NCBI RefSeq assembly: GCF_040643635.1
Contig: NZ_JBEYUS010000017.1
Span: 22,824-86,823 of the forward strand
Origin: Saccharopolyspora_C sp040643635
GTDB lineage: Bacteria; Actinomycetota; Actinomycetes; Mycobacteriales; Pseudonocardiaceae
Length of the DNA: 64,000 nt
Reading direction: 5' to 3'
Shown: positions 39,881 to 49,406 of the stretch, in pieces
Position numbering within the stretch: the stretch's first letter is position 1
How the letters are laid out: every line of letters starts with the position of its first letter
Position numbers and translations under genes: made by a program
The notes under the pieces: generated by a model
The model's database searches: none
Seen by the model: the letters and a program-made list of their open reading frames with translations, nothing else
Told to the model about the DNA's origin: nothing

Positions 39881-39912
39881 AAAAAGCCCGGCCGGGAGGC
39901 GGCCGGGCTTTC
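39881..39912. terminator. bidirectional terminator
   Basis: Arms AAAGCCCGGCC and GGCCGGGCTTT, 8 bases apart, with flanking A-run and T-run, one of the most classical terminators in the window. It lies between the convergent methyltransferase and DedA genes. Confidence 0.9.
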
Positions 39913-39926
39913 GGGTGGTCGGTGGG

Positions 39927-40610
39927 TCAGGCGGCGTCCTTGGCCTTCGCCCGGCGGCCGCGCACGTACTCGATGATGATCGGCACGATCGAGATGAAGA
40001 CGATCAGGATCGCCATCGCCTCGAGGTTCTCCTTGATGATCGGGATGTTCCCGAGGAAGAAGCCGAGCACGGTCATGCCCGCGGCCCACAGCACCGCGCC
40101 CACGGCCGAGTAGGCGAAGAACTTCCGCTGGTCCATCTGCCCGACGCCTGCGACGGCGGTGATGAACGTGCGCACGATCGGCACGAAGCGCGCCAGGATG
40201 ATCGCCCGCGCACCGTAGCGCTCGAAGAACTCGTGGGTCTTGTCCACGTGCTCTGCCTTGAACAGCTTGGAGTCGGGCTTGTTGAACAGGGTCGGCCCGA
40301 CCTTGCGGCCGATCCAGTACCCGGTCACGTTGCCGATGAACGCGCACGCGGCCAGCAGCAGGCAGGTCAGCCAGAGCGGCGTGGAGATCGCCCCGGTCGC
40401 CACGAACAGGCCGGTCACGAACAGCAGCGAGTCACCGGGGAGGAAGAACCCGATCAGCAGGCCGCACTCCGCGAAGATGATCAGGCAGACGCCGATCAGC
40501 GCGAACGGGCCGAGCGAGCTGACGATGGTCTCCGGATCCAGCCAGGAGGGCAGCAGGGCGAGCGTGGACGTTCCGGCGGCGTTGAGCATCGCGGGGAGTT
40601 CGGTCGTCAC
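39927..40610 (-). CDS. DedA family membrane protein
   Basis: 227 residues from GTG 40610; GTG 40667 would add 19. DedA/SNARE-associated fold: FAECGLLIGFFLPGDSLLFVTGLFVATG with the conserved Glu and Pro-Gly-Asp, then GNVTGYWIGRKVGP, and ARFVPIVRTFITAVAGVGQM with the conserved Arg and Pro. It has about five membrane segments, and a basic tail RGRRAKAKDAA. The family flips undecaprenyl phosphate or other lipids and supports membrane homeostasis. In mycobacteria a DedA gene (Rv0364) lies next to fba in this neighbourhood. Start is uncertain; no Shine-Dalgarno is strong. Confidence 0.92.
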   Translation of the reverse strand: MTTELPAMLNAAGTSTLALLPSWLDPETIVSSLGPFALIGVCLIIFAECGLLIGFFLPGDSLLFVTGLFVATGAISTPLWLTCLLLAACAFIGNVTGYWIGRKVGPTLFNKPDSKLFKAEHVDKTHEFFERYGARAIILARFVPIVRTFITAVAGVGQMDQRKFFAYSAVGAVLWAAGMTVLGFFLGNIPIIKENLEAMAILIVFISIVPIIIEYVRGRRAKAKDAA

Positions 40611-40776
40611 GCTCGCCAACGGTACCGGTGCCCGCTGAGCGCGAACGGCCAGCCCGACCTCGGCCACCGGGCTCGGCGCAAGCCGCCACGCCGGGAGCCC
40701 GCCGGATCCGACCCCGCGTGCTCCGCGCCGAACGTCCCATTCGTCCGGTATCGCAGGTGGCGCGGGCGCGGGCCGC

Positions 40777-41001
40777 TCAGCCGAGGGTGAGCACGCCGAC
40801 GACGCCGCCGGCCACGATGCCCAGCAGCATCGCGAACAGCAGCACCTGGCCCACCGGCAGCCTGCGCCGCGCGGGGGCCGGCGGCGGCGCCATCGGCATC
40901 GGCGGCGGAGTCGGGGCGGCGTTCCCGGGCTGCCCGCCCACCGCCTGCGCGCGCAGCGCCGCGGACAACAGGCTTTCCGGGGTGTCCCGCGAGCTATCCA
41001 T
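40777..41001 (-). CDS. small single-pass membrane protein
   Basis: 74 residues. MDSSRDTPESLLSAALRAQAVGGQPGN, a Pro/Met-rich linker (PTPPPMPMAPPPAPARRR) and one C-terminal membrane helix (VGQVLLFAMLLGIVAGGVVGVLTLG). This is a tail-anchored layout with the polar part in the cytoplasm. No known family. ATG 41001 is 7 bases after a TAGGCT hexamer on the minus strand, so it is probably leaderless. It stands alone between dedA and nagA. Confidence 0.65.
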   Translation of the reverse strand: MDSSRDTPESLLSAALRAQAVGGQPGNAAPTPPPMPMAPPPAPARRRLPVGQVLLFAMLLGIVAGGVVGVLTLG

Positions 41002-41077
41002 ACCGGTCAGCCTAACCACCGCGAGGGGTGCGGCCGGACATCGCGGACGCGTGGCGAGGCGGGCGCGGCTGGCGCGG

Positions 41078-42226
41078 TCAGTCCAGCCAGATCCCGGACT
41101 TCATGACGCGCCGGAGGCGGAGGTCGTCGTCCAGCAGCACCAGGTCGGCGGCGAGGCCGGGGCGCAGCGAGCCGACCCGGTCGGCGGCGCCGAGCAGCTC
41201 GGCGGGCCGGGTCGACGCGGCGTGCACGGCGTCGGTCACCGGCAGCCCGGCGCCCTCGACGAGGTTGCGGAACGCGACGTCCATGGTGAGCGTGCTGCCC
41301 GCCAGCGATCCGTCCGCGAGCCGCGGCTCCCCGTCCACCACGGTGACCGGCAGCTTCCCCAGCTCGTAGGTGCCGTCCCCGGCCCCGGTGGCGCTGATCG
41401 CGTCGGTGATCAGCACGGTCCGCCCGGTGCCGGCGTGCCGCGCGGCGAACGCCACCACGGCGGGGTGCAGGTGCACGAGGTCGCAGATGAGCTCGACGGT
41501 GACGCGCTCGTCGTCGAGCAGGGTGCCGACCGGGCCGGGTTCGCGGTGGTGCAGCGGGCGCATCCCGTTGAACAGGTGGGTGGCGACGGTGGCGCCCGCG
41601 TCGACGGCGGGCAGCACCTGCTCGCGGACGGCGTCGGTGTGGCCGACGGCGGCGATGACGCCGTGCTCGGCGAGGGTGCGCACCGCGTCCACCGCGCCGT
41701 CGAGCTCGGGGGCGAGCGTGACCATCCGGATCGAGCCCCGCCCCGCGTCGAGCAGCGTCCGGACGGAGCGCTGGTCCGGCGCCCGCAGCAGCGCCGGGTC
41801 GTGGGCTCCGCACCGCGCCTCGGACAGGAAGGGGCCTTCGAGGTGGATGCCGTCGACCAGGCCGTCCACGACGAGGTCGTGCAGCGCGCTGACCTGGTCC
41901 GCCAGGTCGGGGACGGGTGCGGTGACGAGGCTGGCGAGCATGGTGGTGGTGCCGTGCGAGCGGTGCGCGGCGAGCGCTGCCCGCGCCTGCTCGGCGTCGC
42001 GGCCGGTGAAGGCGCCGCCGCCTCCGCCGTGGCAGTGGATGTCGACGAAGCCGGGCACCAGCCAGCCGTCGCCGAGGTCCGTGGCGCCCGCGGGGGCCGG
42101 GCCGGTGCCGAGTTCGGCGATGGTGCCACCGGACAGGCGGATCCAGCCGTCCTCCAGCACGCCTTCCGGGGTGACGATGCGGCTCGCGGTGAGGGTGCCT
42201 GCGCCGGTGTCGTGCGCGCTGCTCAC
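41078..42226 (-). CDS. nagA: N-acetylglucosamine-6-phosphate deacetylase
   Basis: 382 residues. It removes acetate from GlcNAc-6-P in chitin and peptidoglycan sugar catabolism. Amidohydrolase TIM-barrel with PGFVDIHCHGGGGGAF, HLEGPFLSEARCGAHDP (metal Glu), GHTDA, THLFNGMRPLHHREPG and TDAISATG (catalytic Asp). The GTG at 42226 is chosen because the 40 upstream residues are Arg/Pro-rich and unconserved. A DasR-type dre palindrome at 42350-42365 is about 125 bases upstream, as for nagA in Streptomyces, which links it to GlcNAc signalling. No nagB is adjacent. Confidence 0.95.
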   Translation of the reverse strand: MSSAHDTGAGTLTASRIVTPEGVLEDGWIRLSGGTIAELGTGPAPAGATDLGDGWLVPGFVDIHCHGGGGGAFTGRDAEQARAALAAHRSHGTTTMLASLVTAPVPDLADQVSALHDLVVDGLVDGIHLEGPFLSEARCGAHDPALLRAPDQRSVRTLLDAGRGSIRMVTLAPELDGAVDAVRTLAEHGVIAAVGHTDAVREQVLPAVDAGATVATHLFNGMRPLHHREPGPVGTLLDDERVTVELICDLVHLHPAVVAFAARHAGTGRTVLITDAISATGAGDGTYELGKLPVTVVDGEPRLADGSLAGSTLTMDVAFRNLVEGAGLPVTDAVHAASTRPAELLGAADRVGSLRPGLAADLVLLDDDLRLRRVMKSGIWLD

Positions 42227-42597
42227 GGGGGGTCCCCACTTTCGTTCGGCCCTCGTCCCGCGATCCGCGGGTGCGGGCGGCGCCGCGCGGCGGGCGGCGC
42301 TCGGGTGTGCGGTCGACGTCCGGCGTCCATCCTCCGGCACCGGCACTCCGGTGGTCTACACCATTCCGGTGTGGTCTTCATCCGGAGCGGCGCGGGGTCG
42401 CCCGGTCGCGGCGGCGTCCGGGTGAAAGGCCGGTGTGGATCGGGTGATCTCGATCAGCCGGAGGCGGGCTCCGCGCCGGTCGCGGTGGCGGTGCGGGAAG
42501 CGCGGCGCGGTGGTGTCCGCTGCTCGCGCTCCGCACCCGGCTCACCTGATCAGCGGTCGCACGACGGCGGGCGACCGCTGACGTGGGCGGACGGCGG
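42227..42597. other. gap between nagA and sigma factor gene
   Basis: 371 bases upstream of the minus-strand nagA. Besides the dre-like site, no gene, hairpin or repeat was recognised. The 3' half (42420-42597) is GC-rich with no signal. Confidence 0.4.
42350..42365. promoter_or_regulatory. dre-like DasR operator upstream of nagA
   Basis: GTGGTCTACACCAT (42351-42364) matches the DasR responsive element core TGGTCTAGACCA at 11 of 12 positions. A second half-like GTGGTCTTC follows at 42371-42379. DasR is a GntR-family repressor relieved by glucosamine-6-phosphate. Confidence 0.7.
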
Positions 42598-43173
42598 TCA
42601 GTGCGAGCGCATGACCTTCTGCAGCGCTTCCAGGCCGCGGCTGGCGGTGGACTTCACGGTGCCCTTGGACACCCCGGTCGCCTCCGAGATCTCCGCCTCG
42701 GTGAGGTTGCCGTAGTAGCGCAGCACCAGCACCTCGCGCTGCCGCGGCGGCAGCTCGCCCAGCGCGGCCACCACCGCCTGGTGCTCGGCCGTGAGCATCG
42801 CCAGCGACTCCGCGGAGCGCGCGTCGGCCTGGTGCGGCGGCTGGTACTCGCGGGCCGTCTTCCGGCGGCGCAGCACCGAACGGCTGCCGTTGACCACCGC
42901 GGTGCGCAGGTAGCCGATCGCCGCCTTCGCGTCCCGCAGCCCGGACCAGTTGCGGTAGAGCCCGGTGAACGCCTCCTGCACCACGTCCTCCGCGGTCGCC
43001 GGTTCGTCGACCAGCAGGATCGCCAGCCGGACCATGCGCATCCGCTGCTGGCGGTAGAGGTCTTCGAGGGTGAGCGGCTGGTCGGTGGGAGTGGATGCGG
43101 TGTCGATGGCGCGGAGGTGGCCCAGCGTCTGCTCGACGCTGCGCTCGACCCCCGATGAGGAATCCCCGAACAT
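42598..43173 (-). CDS. ECF sigma factor, SigE (SigE-family actinobacterial) type
   Basis: 191 residues from ATG 43173; GTG 43194 is an alternative. Region 2: LEDLYRQQRMRMVRLAILLVDEPATAEDVVQEAFTGLYRNWSGL with the DNA-melting segment; region 4: LPPRQREVLVLRYYGNLTEAEISEATGVSKGTVKSTASRGLEAL. The pattern KGTVKSTASRGLEALQ is typical of the actinobacterial SigE-like ECF group. It would direct RNA polymerase to a small stress regulon. No anti-sigma factor gene is adjacent; the gene upstream (YciI-like) is divergent. Promoter preference unknown. Confidence 0.9.
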   Translation of the reverse strand: MFGDSSSGVERSVEQTLGHLRAIDTASTPTDQPLTLEDLYRQQRMRMVRLAILLVDEPATAEDVVQEAFTGLYRNWSGLRDAKAAIGYLRTAVVNGSRSVLRRRKTAREYQPPHQADARSAESLAMLTAEHQAVVAALGELPPRQREVLVLRYYGNLTEAEISEATGVSKGTVKSTASRGLEALQKVMRSH

Positions 43174-43255
43174 GATCTGAAAGTACCGGCTCACCGGGCG
43201 GCTGTCCCTCGGCCGGGTAGCGTCCGCCCGAGGTTCGTGATCAGGGAGGTCCGAA

Positions 43256-43537
43256 ATGGCGAAGTTCGTGGTCGAAATGGTCTACGGCGATGACGAGGAA
43301 CGGCGGCTCGCGGTGCGTCCGGACCACCGGGTGTACGCGAAGTCGTTGGCCGAGCAGGGCGTGCTGCTCGCGGGCGGCCCGTACGCGGACGGCGCCGGAG
43401 CGCAGCTGGTGTACGAGGCCGAGGACGAGGCGGCGGTGCAGCGCCTGCTCGACGCCGACCCGTACCTCCGGGAGGGGGTGCTCGCGTCGACCGCGATCCG
43501 GGAGTGGCACGCGATCACCGGTTCCTGGGTTTCCTGA
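43256..43537 (+). CDS. YciI family protein
   Basis: 93 residues. KFVVEMVYGDDEERRLAVRPDHRVYAKSLAEQGVLLAGGPYADGAGAQLVYEAEDEAAVQRLLDADPYLREGVLASTAIREWHAI covers the YciI ferredoxin-like fold with the characteristic His and the D.DP.......F/V....I.EW pattern. Proteins of this family are small cytoplasmic enzymes or detoxification proteins of mostly unknown function, sometimes fused to sigma factors; here a sigma factor gene is divergent, which fits that association. AGGGAGG precedes the ATG. Confidence 0.88.
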   Translation: MAKFVVEMVYGDDEERRLAVRPDHRVYAKSLAEQGVLLAGGPYADGAGAQLVYEAEDEAAVQRLLDADPYLREGVLASTAIREWHAITGSWVS

Positions 43538-43745
43538 TCCACTGGCCTGTTCAGGCGACCCCGCACCCCCGAAGGTGTGAGGATTCCGACAGGGGTGCAG
43601 ATCCGCACCGATCCAGTGGTCTTCCCTATGACGCGAACGGGTAGCGCTGATCGACACGGGCCCGCGCGGACCCCGCGCGCCCTCGTAGGATTCGGCGCGG
43701 CTCCCCGCTGCCAAGAACGACTCCATCCCCCGAGGAGGACGACCG

Positions 43746-44780
<1,035 letters not shown>

Positions 44781-44796
44781 CCGCCGCACCGCTCGT

Positions 44797-44829
44797 CGAA
44801 CGCCACCCCGGCCGCCGGGGTGGCGTTCG
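44797..44829 (+). terminator. terminator of fbaA
   Basis: Perfect 15-base arms CGAACGCCACCCCGG and CCGGGGTGGCGTTCG around CCG, 17 bases after fbaA. Confidence 0.9.
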
Positions 44830-44853
44830 TGCGTCCGGTGACAAGATGGCGCC

Positions 44854-45261
44854 ATGACGAACCTGCTGGAGCCACCGGAAACGCTGCTGCCCGAGAACGA
44901 GCCCGCGCAGGCCGCGCTGGACGCGGGCACCGACCCGGCCCTGGTGGCCGCCGAGCACCCCACCTTCAGCGCCGCGTGGGCGCAGCTCGGCGAGGCCGCG
45001 CTGGAGAACGGCGAGACGATCGCCGCCTACGCCTACGCCCGCACCGGCTACCACCGGGGCCTGGACGCGCTGCGCCGCTCCGGGTGGAAGGGCTTCGGCC
45101 CGGTGCCGTGGCGGCACCGCCCCAACCAGGGCGTGCTGCGCGCCGTCGCCGTGCTGGCCAAGGCCGCGGGCGCGATCGGCGAGACCGACGAGTTCGACCG
45201 CTGCCGCCAGCTCCTGCTCGACAGCGACCCGGCGTCGGTGGAGGCCACCGGAGTCGCGTGA
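44854..45261 (+). CDS. DUF3151 family protein
   Basis: 135 residues. NLLEPPETLLPENEPAQAALDAGTDPALVAAEHPTFSAAWAQLGEAAL (about 3-50), AYAYARTGYHRGLDALRRSGWKGFGPVPWRHRPNQGVLRAV (about 57-97) and DEFDRCRQLLLDSDP are the DUF3151 pattern, a small helical actinobacterial protein of unknown function. It occurs near fbaA in mycobacteria too. The ATG lacks a strong Shine-Dalgarno; CAAGAT (44841-44846) may be its -10. No membrane segment. Confidence 0.9.
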   Translation: MTNLLEPPETLLPENEPAQAALDAGTDPALVAAEHPTFSAAWAQLGEAALENGETIAAYAYARTGYHRGLDALRRSGWKGFGPVPWRHRPNQGVLRAVAVLAKAAGAIGETDEFDRCRQLLLDSDPASVEATGVA

Positions 45262-45343
45262 CGCCTGGGCGGGAACGGGCTGCGCGGGAGGGACCGGGGT
45301 GCCGGTGCCTCCCGCTGCCCGTTCGCGCAAGGGCGCTGCCCCC

Positions 45344-45376
45344 GCCTGGGGGCTCGGAGCCCTTCCGGCCCCAGGC
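45344..45376. terminator. hairpin between DUF3151 and toxin-like gene
   Basis: GCCTGGGG (45344-45351) pairs with CCCCAGGC (45369-45376), with further pairing inside (CTCGGAG). It lies 80 bases after the DUF3151 stop and 50 before the next gene. Confidence 0.45.
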
Positions 45377-45426
45377 CCGCACCGGCGACGCTGGGCACTC
45401 GGGTTGCCGGGAGCAGGAGGCGTGCC

Positions 45427-46770
45427 GTGCGCGACGTGGAGGCGGTGCCGGCCGAGCCCGCGCGGCGGTCCGGGCGGTCCCCGGTGCGGCGCGTGCTCTC
45501 CGGCTCACCGGAGCAGCGACGACTGCTGGCCCTGCAACGCACGGTGGGCAACGCCGTGGTGGCGCGGGCGGCGGAGGAGGGCGTGGAGCTGTCCGAGCTC
45601 GGCGGCCCGGCCCCGGTGGCCCAGGCGGGACCGTCGGTCCCGCAGCATTCGCTGGAGATCGGCTTCCCACAACCGCCGGAGCAGCAGTCACCGTGGTTCC
45701 AGCTGTTCTGCTGCGGAACCGGGCGGAAGTCTTCCGGCCCGGAGACCGCCGACGCGTGGCGTGCCGTGCTCGCCGCGGCGCGGCAGGACAACCAGCGCTT
45801 CGACGAGGACTCGCAGCTCCGCTTCCACCACGACACCCGAACGGTGCTGGTGCGGTATCACGCCCGGGAACTTCGCCTGACCTATCCGAAACTGGCCGGC
45901 GAGCTCGTCAAGCGTGCGACGGATCTGGTCCGTGGCGGCCTCGACGACGCGAGGAATCTGACCAAGTACGGCGAGGCGTACCCGCCCACCGCGGGGTACT
46001 GGAACCGGGAGGACGAGGATCGGGTCGCCCTCGGGCGCAACGCGGCGCACGCTGCGGAGTCGGCCGCCCTGCGGCCCGAGCCCGCGGACCCGGTGCCCGC
46101 GAATTCCAGGGCCGTGCCCGCAGAGGTGTTCCGCCAGGTCATCGCGGATGGATCCGACGGCCTGGTGATCGGTGAGAACCACGCGGAGACCCACGCCTAC
46201 TACTTCCTCGCCGACAACATGGCCGAGCTGAAGAGCAAGGGCCTGCGCACGATCTACCTGGAACTGCTGCGGGTCGGCCCCATCCAGCAGTGGGTGGACG
46301 ACTACCTGGCAGGCGGCGCGGAGATGCCGCCGCAGCTCGACAACGCACTGCGTGAGGGCGCACGGCACGACGGCCCGCGCCGGGTGATCGAGGCCGCGAA
46401 ACAGCACGGTGTCCGGGTCCGGGCCGCGGACGGATTCTCAGCGCAGAGGAGGTACCTGTGGGGACAGGACGGCGAGGCGTGGGGAAAGCACGAGCGGGCA
46501 GGGCTGATGAATTCGTTCACGACCTCGGTGATCGATGAGGATTCCGAGGGTCGAGGTCGTTACGTGGCCGTGGTGGGTGAAGCGCACGCGCGTGATCACC
46601 GGTTCAGCGGCCGTCGTGACGACCTCGGAGGCGTGGACTCCCCGCAAGTACCCGTCCCGGAACTGCCCGAACTCGTCCCCGGCCTCACCCGCTACCTCGG
46701 CGTGCCCGCCATCCGCCTCACCAGCCCGGACCAGGCGGTCTCGATCGACCCGGCCCGACGGCCGTCGTAG
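45427..46770 (+). CDS. putative polymorphic toxin / eCIS-type effector with Tiki-like domain
   Basis: 447 residues. The N-terminus carries LLALQRTVGNAVVAR (LQRTVGN at 36-42), the short motif seen at the start of actinobacterial proteins with DUF4157 and cargo of extracellular contractile injection systems. A variable middle (50-230) follows. The C-terminal part has GENHAETHAYYFLADNMAELKSKGLRTIYLELL (GENH at 249-252) and VVGEAHARDHRF (GEAH at 384-387); the paired GE.H motifs and layout resemble the Tiki/ChaN/EreA superfamily domain found in toxins. GC is a little lower than in neighbours. GTG with AGGAGG (45414-45419). No injection-system genes are in the window, so delivery and target are unknown. 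Confidence 0.6.
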   Translation: MRDVEAVPAEPARRSGRSPVRRVLSGSPEQRRLLALQRTVGNAVVARAAEEGVELSELGGPAPVAQAGPSVPQHSLEIGFPQPPEQQSPWFQLFCCGTGRKSSGPETADAWRAVLAAARQDNQRFDEDSQLRFHHDTRTVLVRYHARELRLTYPKLAGELVKRATDLVRGGLDDARNLTKYGEAYPPTAGYWNREDEDRVALGRNAAHAAESAALRPEPADPVPANSRAVPAEVFRQVIADGSDGLVIGENHAETHAYYFLADNMAELKSKGLRTIYLELLRVGPIQQWVDDYLAGGAEMPPQLDNALREGARHDGPRRVIEAAKQHGVRVRAADGFSAQRRYLWGQDGEAWGKHERAGLMNSFTTSVIDEDSEGRGRYVAVVGEAHARDHRFSGRRDDLGGVDSPQVPVPELPELVPGLTRYLGVPAIRLTSPDQAVSIDPARRPS

Positions 46771-46796
46771 CCCACCGCTACCTCTCGGCGATCGAC

Positions 46797-47903
46797 GTGG
46801 CGGAGAATGGGCTCGTGCATCGGGTTCGGCAGGAGTTGAGTCGGCGGTTGCGGCGGTTGTTCCGGTCGGGGGTGCCGATCGTGCAGTGCGCCGTCGCCGC
46901 CGGGCTGGCGTGGGCGGTGGCGAAGAGCCTGGTGGGGCATCCGGCGCCGTTCTTCGCGCCGATCGCCGCGGTGGTGTCGCTGGGCGTGTCGCTGGGGCAG
47001 CGGCTGCGGCGGGCGCTGGAGCTCGTCGTCGGCGTGAGCATCGGCATCGGGGTCGGGGACATCCTGATCTCGGCGATCGGCACCGGTCCGTGGCAGATCG
47101 CGCTGGTGGTGGCGCTGGCGATGAGCACGGCGGTGCTCGCGGACAGCGGGGCGATCATCGTGCTGCAGGCCGCGTCCTCGTCGGTGCTGGTGGCGACGTT
47201 GCTGCCGCCTGCTTCGGCGGGCGGCCTGACCCGCATGATCGATGCCGCGGTCGGCGGGCTGATCGGGTTCGCGGTGGCGGCGCTGCTGCCCGCGAACCCG
47301 CTGGCGGTGGCGCACCGCAACGGCAGGCTGGTGCTGGGGGCGCTCACCGACGGGCTGCGCGGGGTGGCGTGGGCGGTGTCGCGGCGGGACACCGACCTGG
47401 CCTCGGACACGCTGGCGAAGGTGCGCAAGAGCCAGGAGCTGGTGGACGAGTTCCGCACCGCGCTGGACGCGGGCGGGGAGATCGCGAAGATCGCGCCGAT
47501 CCGCTGGCGCCGCCGCGGCGACCTGAAGCGCTACGAGGCCGCGGCCACGCCGATCGACCGCGCGTTGCGGAACACCCGGGTGCTGGCGCGGCGCGCCATG
47601 TCGGCGCTGCGGGACGACGAGCCGGTGCCGCGCCCGCTGCCGGGCCTGCTGGAGGAGCTGGCCGGTTCGGTGGTGCTGCTGCGCGACGAGCTGGCGGGCG
47701 GCAACGAGCCCCTGCAGGCGCGGGAGGCGGCGCGCGCGGTGGCGCGGAAGTCCTCGGTGGAGCTGCTCGGCGAGGGCGACTTCTCGATGCAGGTGGTGGT
47801 GCTGCAGGTCCGCTCGATCGCGGTCGACCTGCTGCAGGCCACCGGCCTCACCCGGACCGAGGCGATCGCCGCCCTGCCGCCGCTGCACCCCCGCGCGAAG
47901 TGA
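46797..47903 (+). CDS. FUSC/aromatic-acid exporter family membrane protein
   Basis: 368 residues. Five or six helices in the first 170 residues: VPIVQCAVAAGLAWAVAKSLVGHPAPFFAPIAAVVSLGVSLGQRLRRALELVVGVSIGIGVGDILI and PLALVVALAMSTAVL are typical of the FUSC/ArAE half, with the signature P-F/Y-F-A-P-I-A-A-V. The C-terminal half is cytoplasmic and helical (DTLAKVRKSQELVDEFRTAL). Members export aromatic acids or other anions. GTG 46797; GTG 46815 is possible. It starts 27 bases after the toxin-like gene, but need not be related in function. Confidence 0.8.
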   Translation: MAENGLVHRVRQELSRRLRRLFRSGVPIVQCAVAAGLAWAVAKSLVGHPAPFFAPIAAVVSLGVSLGQRLRRALELVVGVSIGIGVGDILISAIGTGPWQIALVVALAMSTAVLADSGAIIVLQAASSSVLVATLLPPASAGGLTRMIDAAVGGLIGFAVAALLPANPLAVAHRNGRLVLGALTDGLRGVAWAVSRRDTDLASDTLAKVRKSQELVDEFRTALDAGGEIAKIAPIRWRRRGDLKRYEAAATPIDRALRNTRVLARRAMSALRDDEPVPRPLPGLLEELAGSVVLLRDELAGGNEPLQAREAARAVARKSSVELLGEGDFSMQVVVLQVRSIAVDLLQATGLTRTEAIAALPPLHPRAK

Positions 47904-47960
47904 GCGGTCCGCGCCGGAGGTGACCGGCCGCGCCGGGTGCGAGGGCCCGCGCGGAGCGGG

Positions 47961-47999
47961 ACGGCCCGCCCGTCCGGCAGAACCGGGTGGGCGGGCCGT
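47961..47999. terminator. bidirectional terminator
   Basis: ACGGCCCGCCC (47961-47971) pairs with GGGCGGGCCGT (47989-47999). It lies between the convergent FUSC-type and purA genes. Confidence 0.8.
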
Positions 48000-48024
48000 T
48001 CACCTGTGGTGTTCGGTGCTCAGC

Positions 48025-49311
48025 TCACGCCATCGTGTGGCGGACGATCGTCTGGTCGCGGCCGGGGCCGACGCCGATCGCGGAGATGCGGGCACCCGCC
48101 AGCTCCTCCAGGCGCAGCACGTAGTTCTGCGCGTTCACCGGCAGGTCCTCGAAGCTGCGGGCCGCGCTGAGGTCCTCGGACCAGCCCGGCAGCTCCTCGT
48201 ACACCGGCACCGCGTGGTGCACGCCGGTCTGCGTCATCGGCATCTCGGTGACCCGCTGCCCGTCCACGTCGTAGCCGACGCACACCGGGATCGTCTCCAG
48301 CCCGGACAGCACGTCCAGCTTGGTGAGGAAGTAGTCGGTGATGCCGTTGACCCGGGTCGCGTAGCGGGCGATGACCGCGTCGAACCAGCCGGTGCGCCGC
48401 GAGCGCCCGGTGGTGACGCCGAACTCGCCGCCCTGCTTGCGCAGGTTCTCGCCCGCCTCGTCGGTGAGCTCCGTCGGGAACGGGCCCGCGCCGACGCGGG
48501 TGGTGTAGGACTTCAGGATGCCGATCACGGCGTTGATCCGGGTCGGCCCGATGCCGGAGCCCGCGCACGCCCCGCCGGAGGTCGGGTTCGACGAGGTCAC
48601 GAACGGGTAGGTGCCGTGGTCCACGTCGAGCAGCGTGCCCTGCGAACCCTCCAGCAGCACCGTCTCGCCGCGCTCCAGCGCCTCGTTGACCAGCAGCTTG
48701 GTGTCGGCGATGCGGCCGGCGAAGCGCTCGGACTGCTCCAGCACGGTGTCCACGACCTCGTCGGCGTCCAGCGCGCGGCGGTTGTAGACCTTCACCAGCA
48801 GCTGGTTCTTGAACTCCAGCGCGGCCTCGACCTTCTGCCGCAGGATCTTCTCGTCCAGCAGGTCCTGCACGCGGACGCCGACGCGGGCCACCTTGTCCTG
48901 GTAGGCGGGGCCGATGCCGCGGCCGGTGGTGCCGATCTGCTTCTTGCCGAGGTAGCGCTCGGTGACGCGGTCGATCGCCACGTGGTACGGCATGATCATG
49001 TGCGCGTCGGCGGACAGCAGCAGGCGCGAGGTGTCGACGCCGCGCTCCTCCAGCCCCGCGAGCTCGTCGAGCAGCACGCCCGGGTCGACGACGACGCCGT
49101 TCCCGATCACGTTCGTCACGCCCGGCGTGAGGATGCCGGAGGGGATGAGGTGCAGCGCGAAGTCCTGCCCGTCGGGCAGCACCACGGTGTGACCCGCGTT
49201 GTTGCCGCCCTGGTAGCGCACGACCCACTGCGCCTGCTCACCGAGCAGGTCGGTCGCCTTGCCCTTGCCCTCGTCGCCCCACTGGGCTCCGATCAGCACG
49301 ATCGCCGGCAT
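48025..49311 (-). CDS. purA: adenylosuccinate synthetase
   Basis: 428 residues, full length. It joins IMP and aspartate with GTP in AMP synthesis. Signatures: PAIVLIGAQWGDEGKGK (N-terminal P-loop with catalytic Asp and Lys), GGNNAGHTVV, QIGTTGRGIGPAYQDK, LLEGSQGTLLDVDHGTYPFVTSSN, GEFGVTTGRSRRTGWFD and LTKLDVL. The ATG at 49311 has GGAG seven bases upstream; an ATG 12 bases earlier is less likely. Divergent from the conserved protein at 49407, as for Rv0357c and Rv0358 in mycobacteria. Confidence 0.98.
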   Translation of the reverse strand: MPAIVLIGAQWGDEGKGKATDLLGEQAQWVVRYQGGNNAGHTVVLPDGQDFALHLIPSGILTPGVTNVIGNGVVVDPGVLLDELAGLEERGVDTSRLLLSADAHMIMPYHVAIDRVTERYLGKKQIGTTGRGIGPAYQDKVARVGVRVQDLLDEKILRQKVEAALEFKNQLLVKVYNRRALDADEVVDTVLEQSERFAGRIADTKLLVNEALERGETVLLEGSQGTLLDVDHGTYPFVTSSNPTSGGACAGSGIGPTRINAVIGILKSYTTRVGAGPFPTELTDEAGENLRKQGGEFGVTTGRSRRTGWFDAVIARYATRVNGITDYFLTKLDVLSGLETIPVCVGYDVDGQRVTEMPMTQTGVHHAVPVYEELPGWSEDLSAARSFEDLPVNAQNYVLRLEELAGARISAIGVGPGRDQTIVRHTMA

Positions 49312-49406
49312 GTGAAACTCCAACCTGGACTGTGGGTCCGCGCGAGCGACTCCCCGCTCCGACGCGACACTGATGCCGGTCGATCAGGGTAAACCAGGAG
49401 CGAAAC

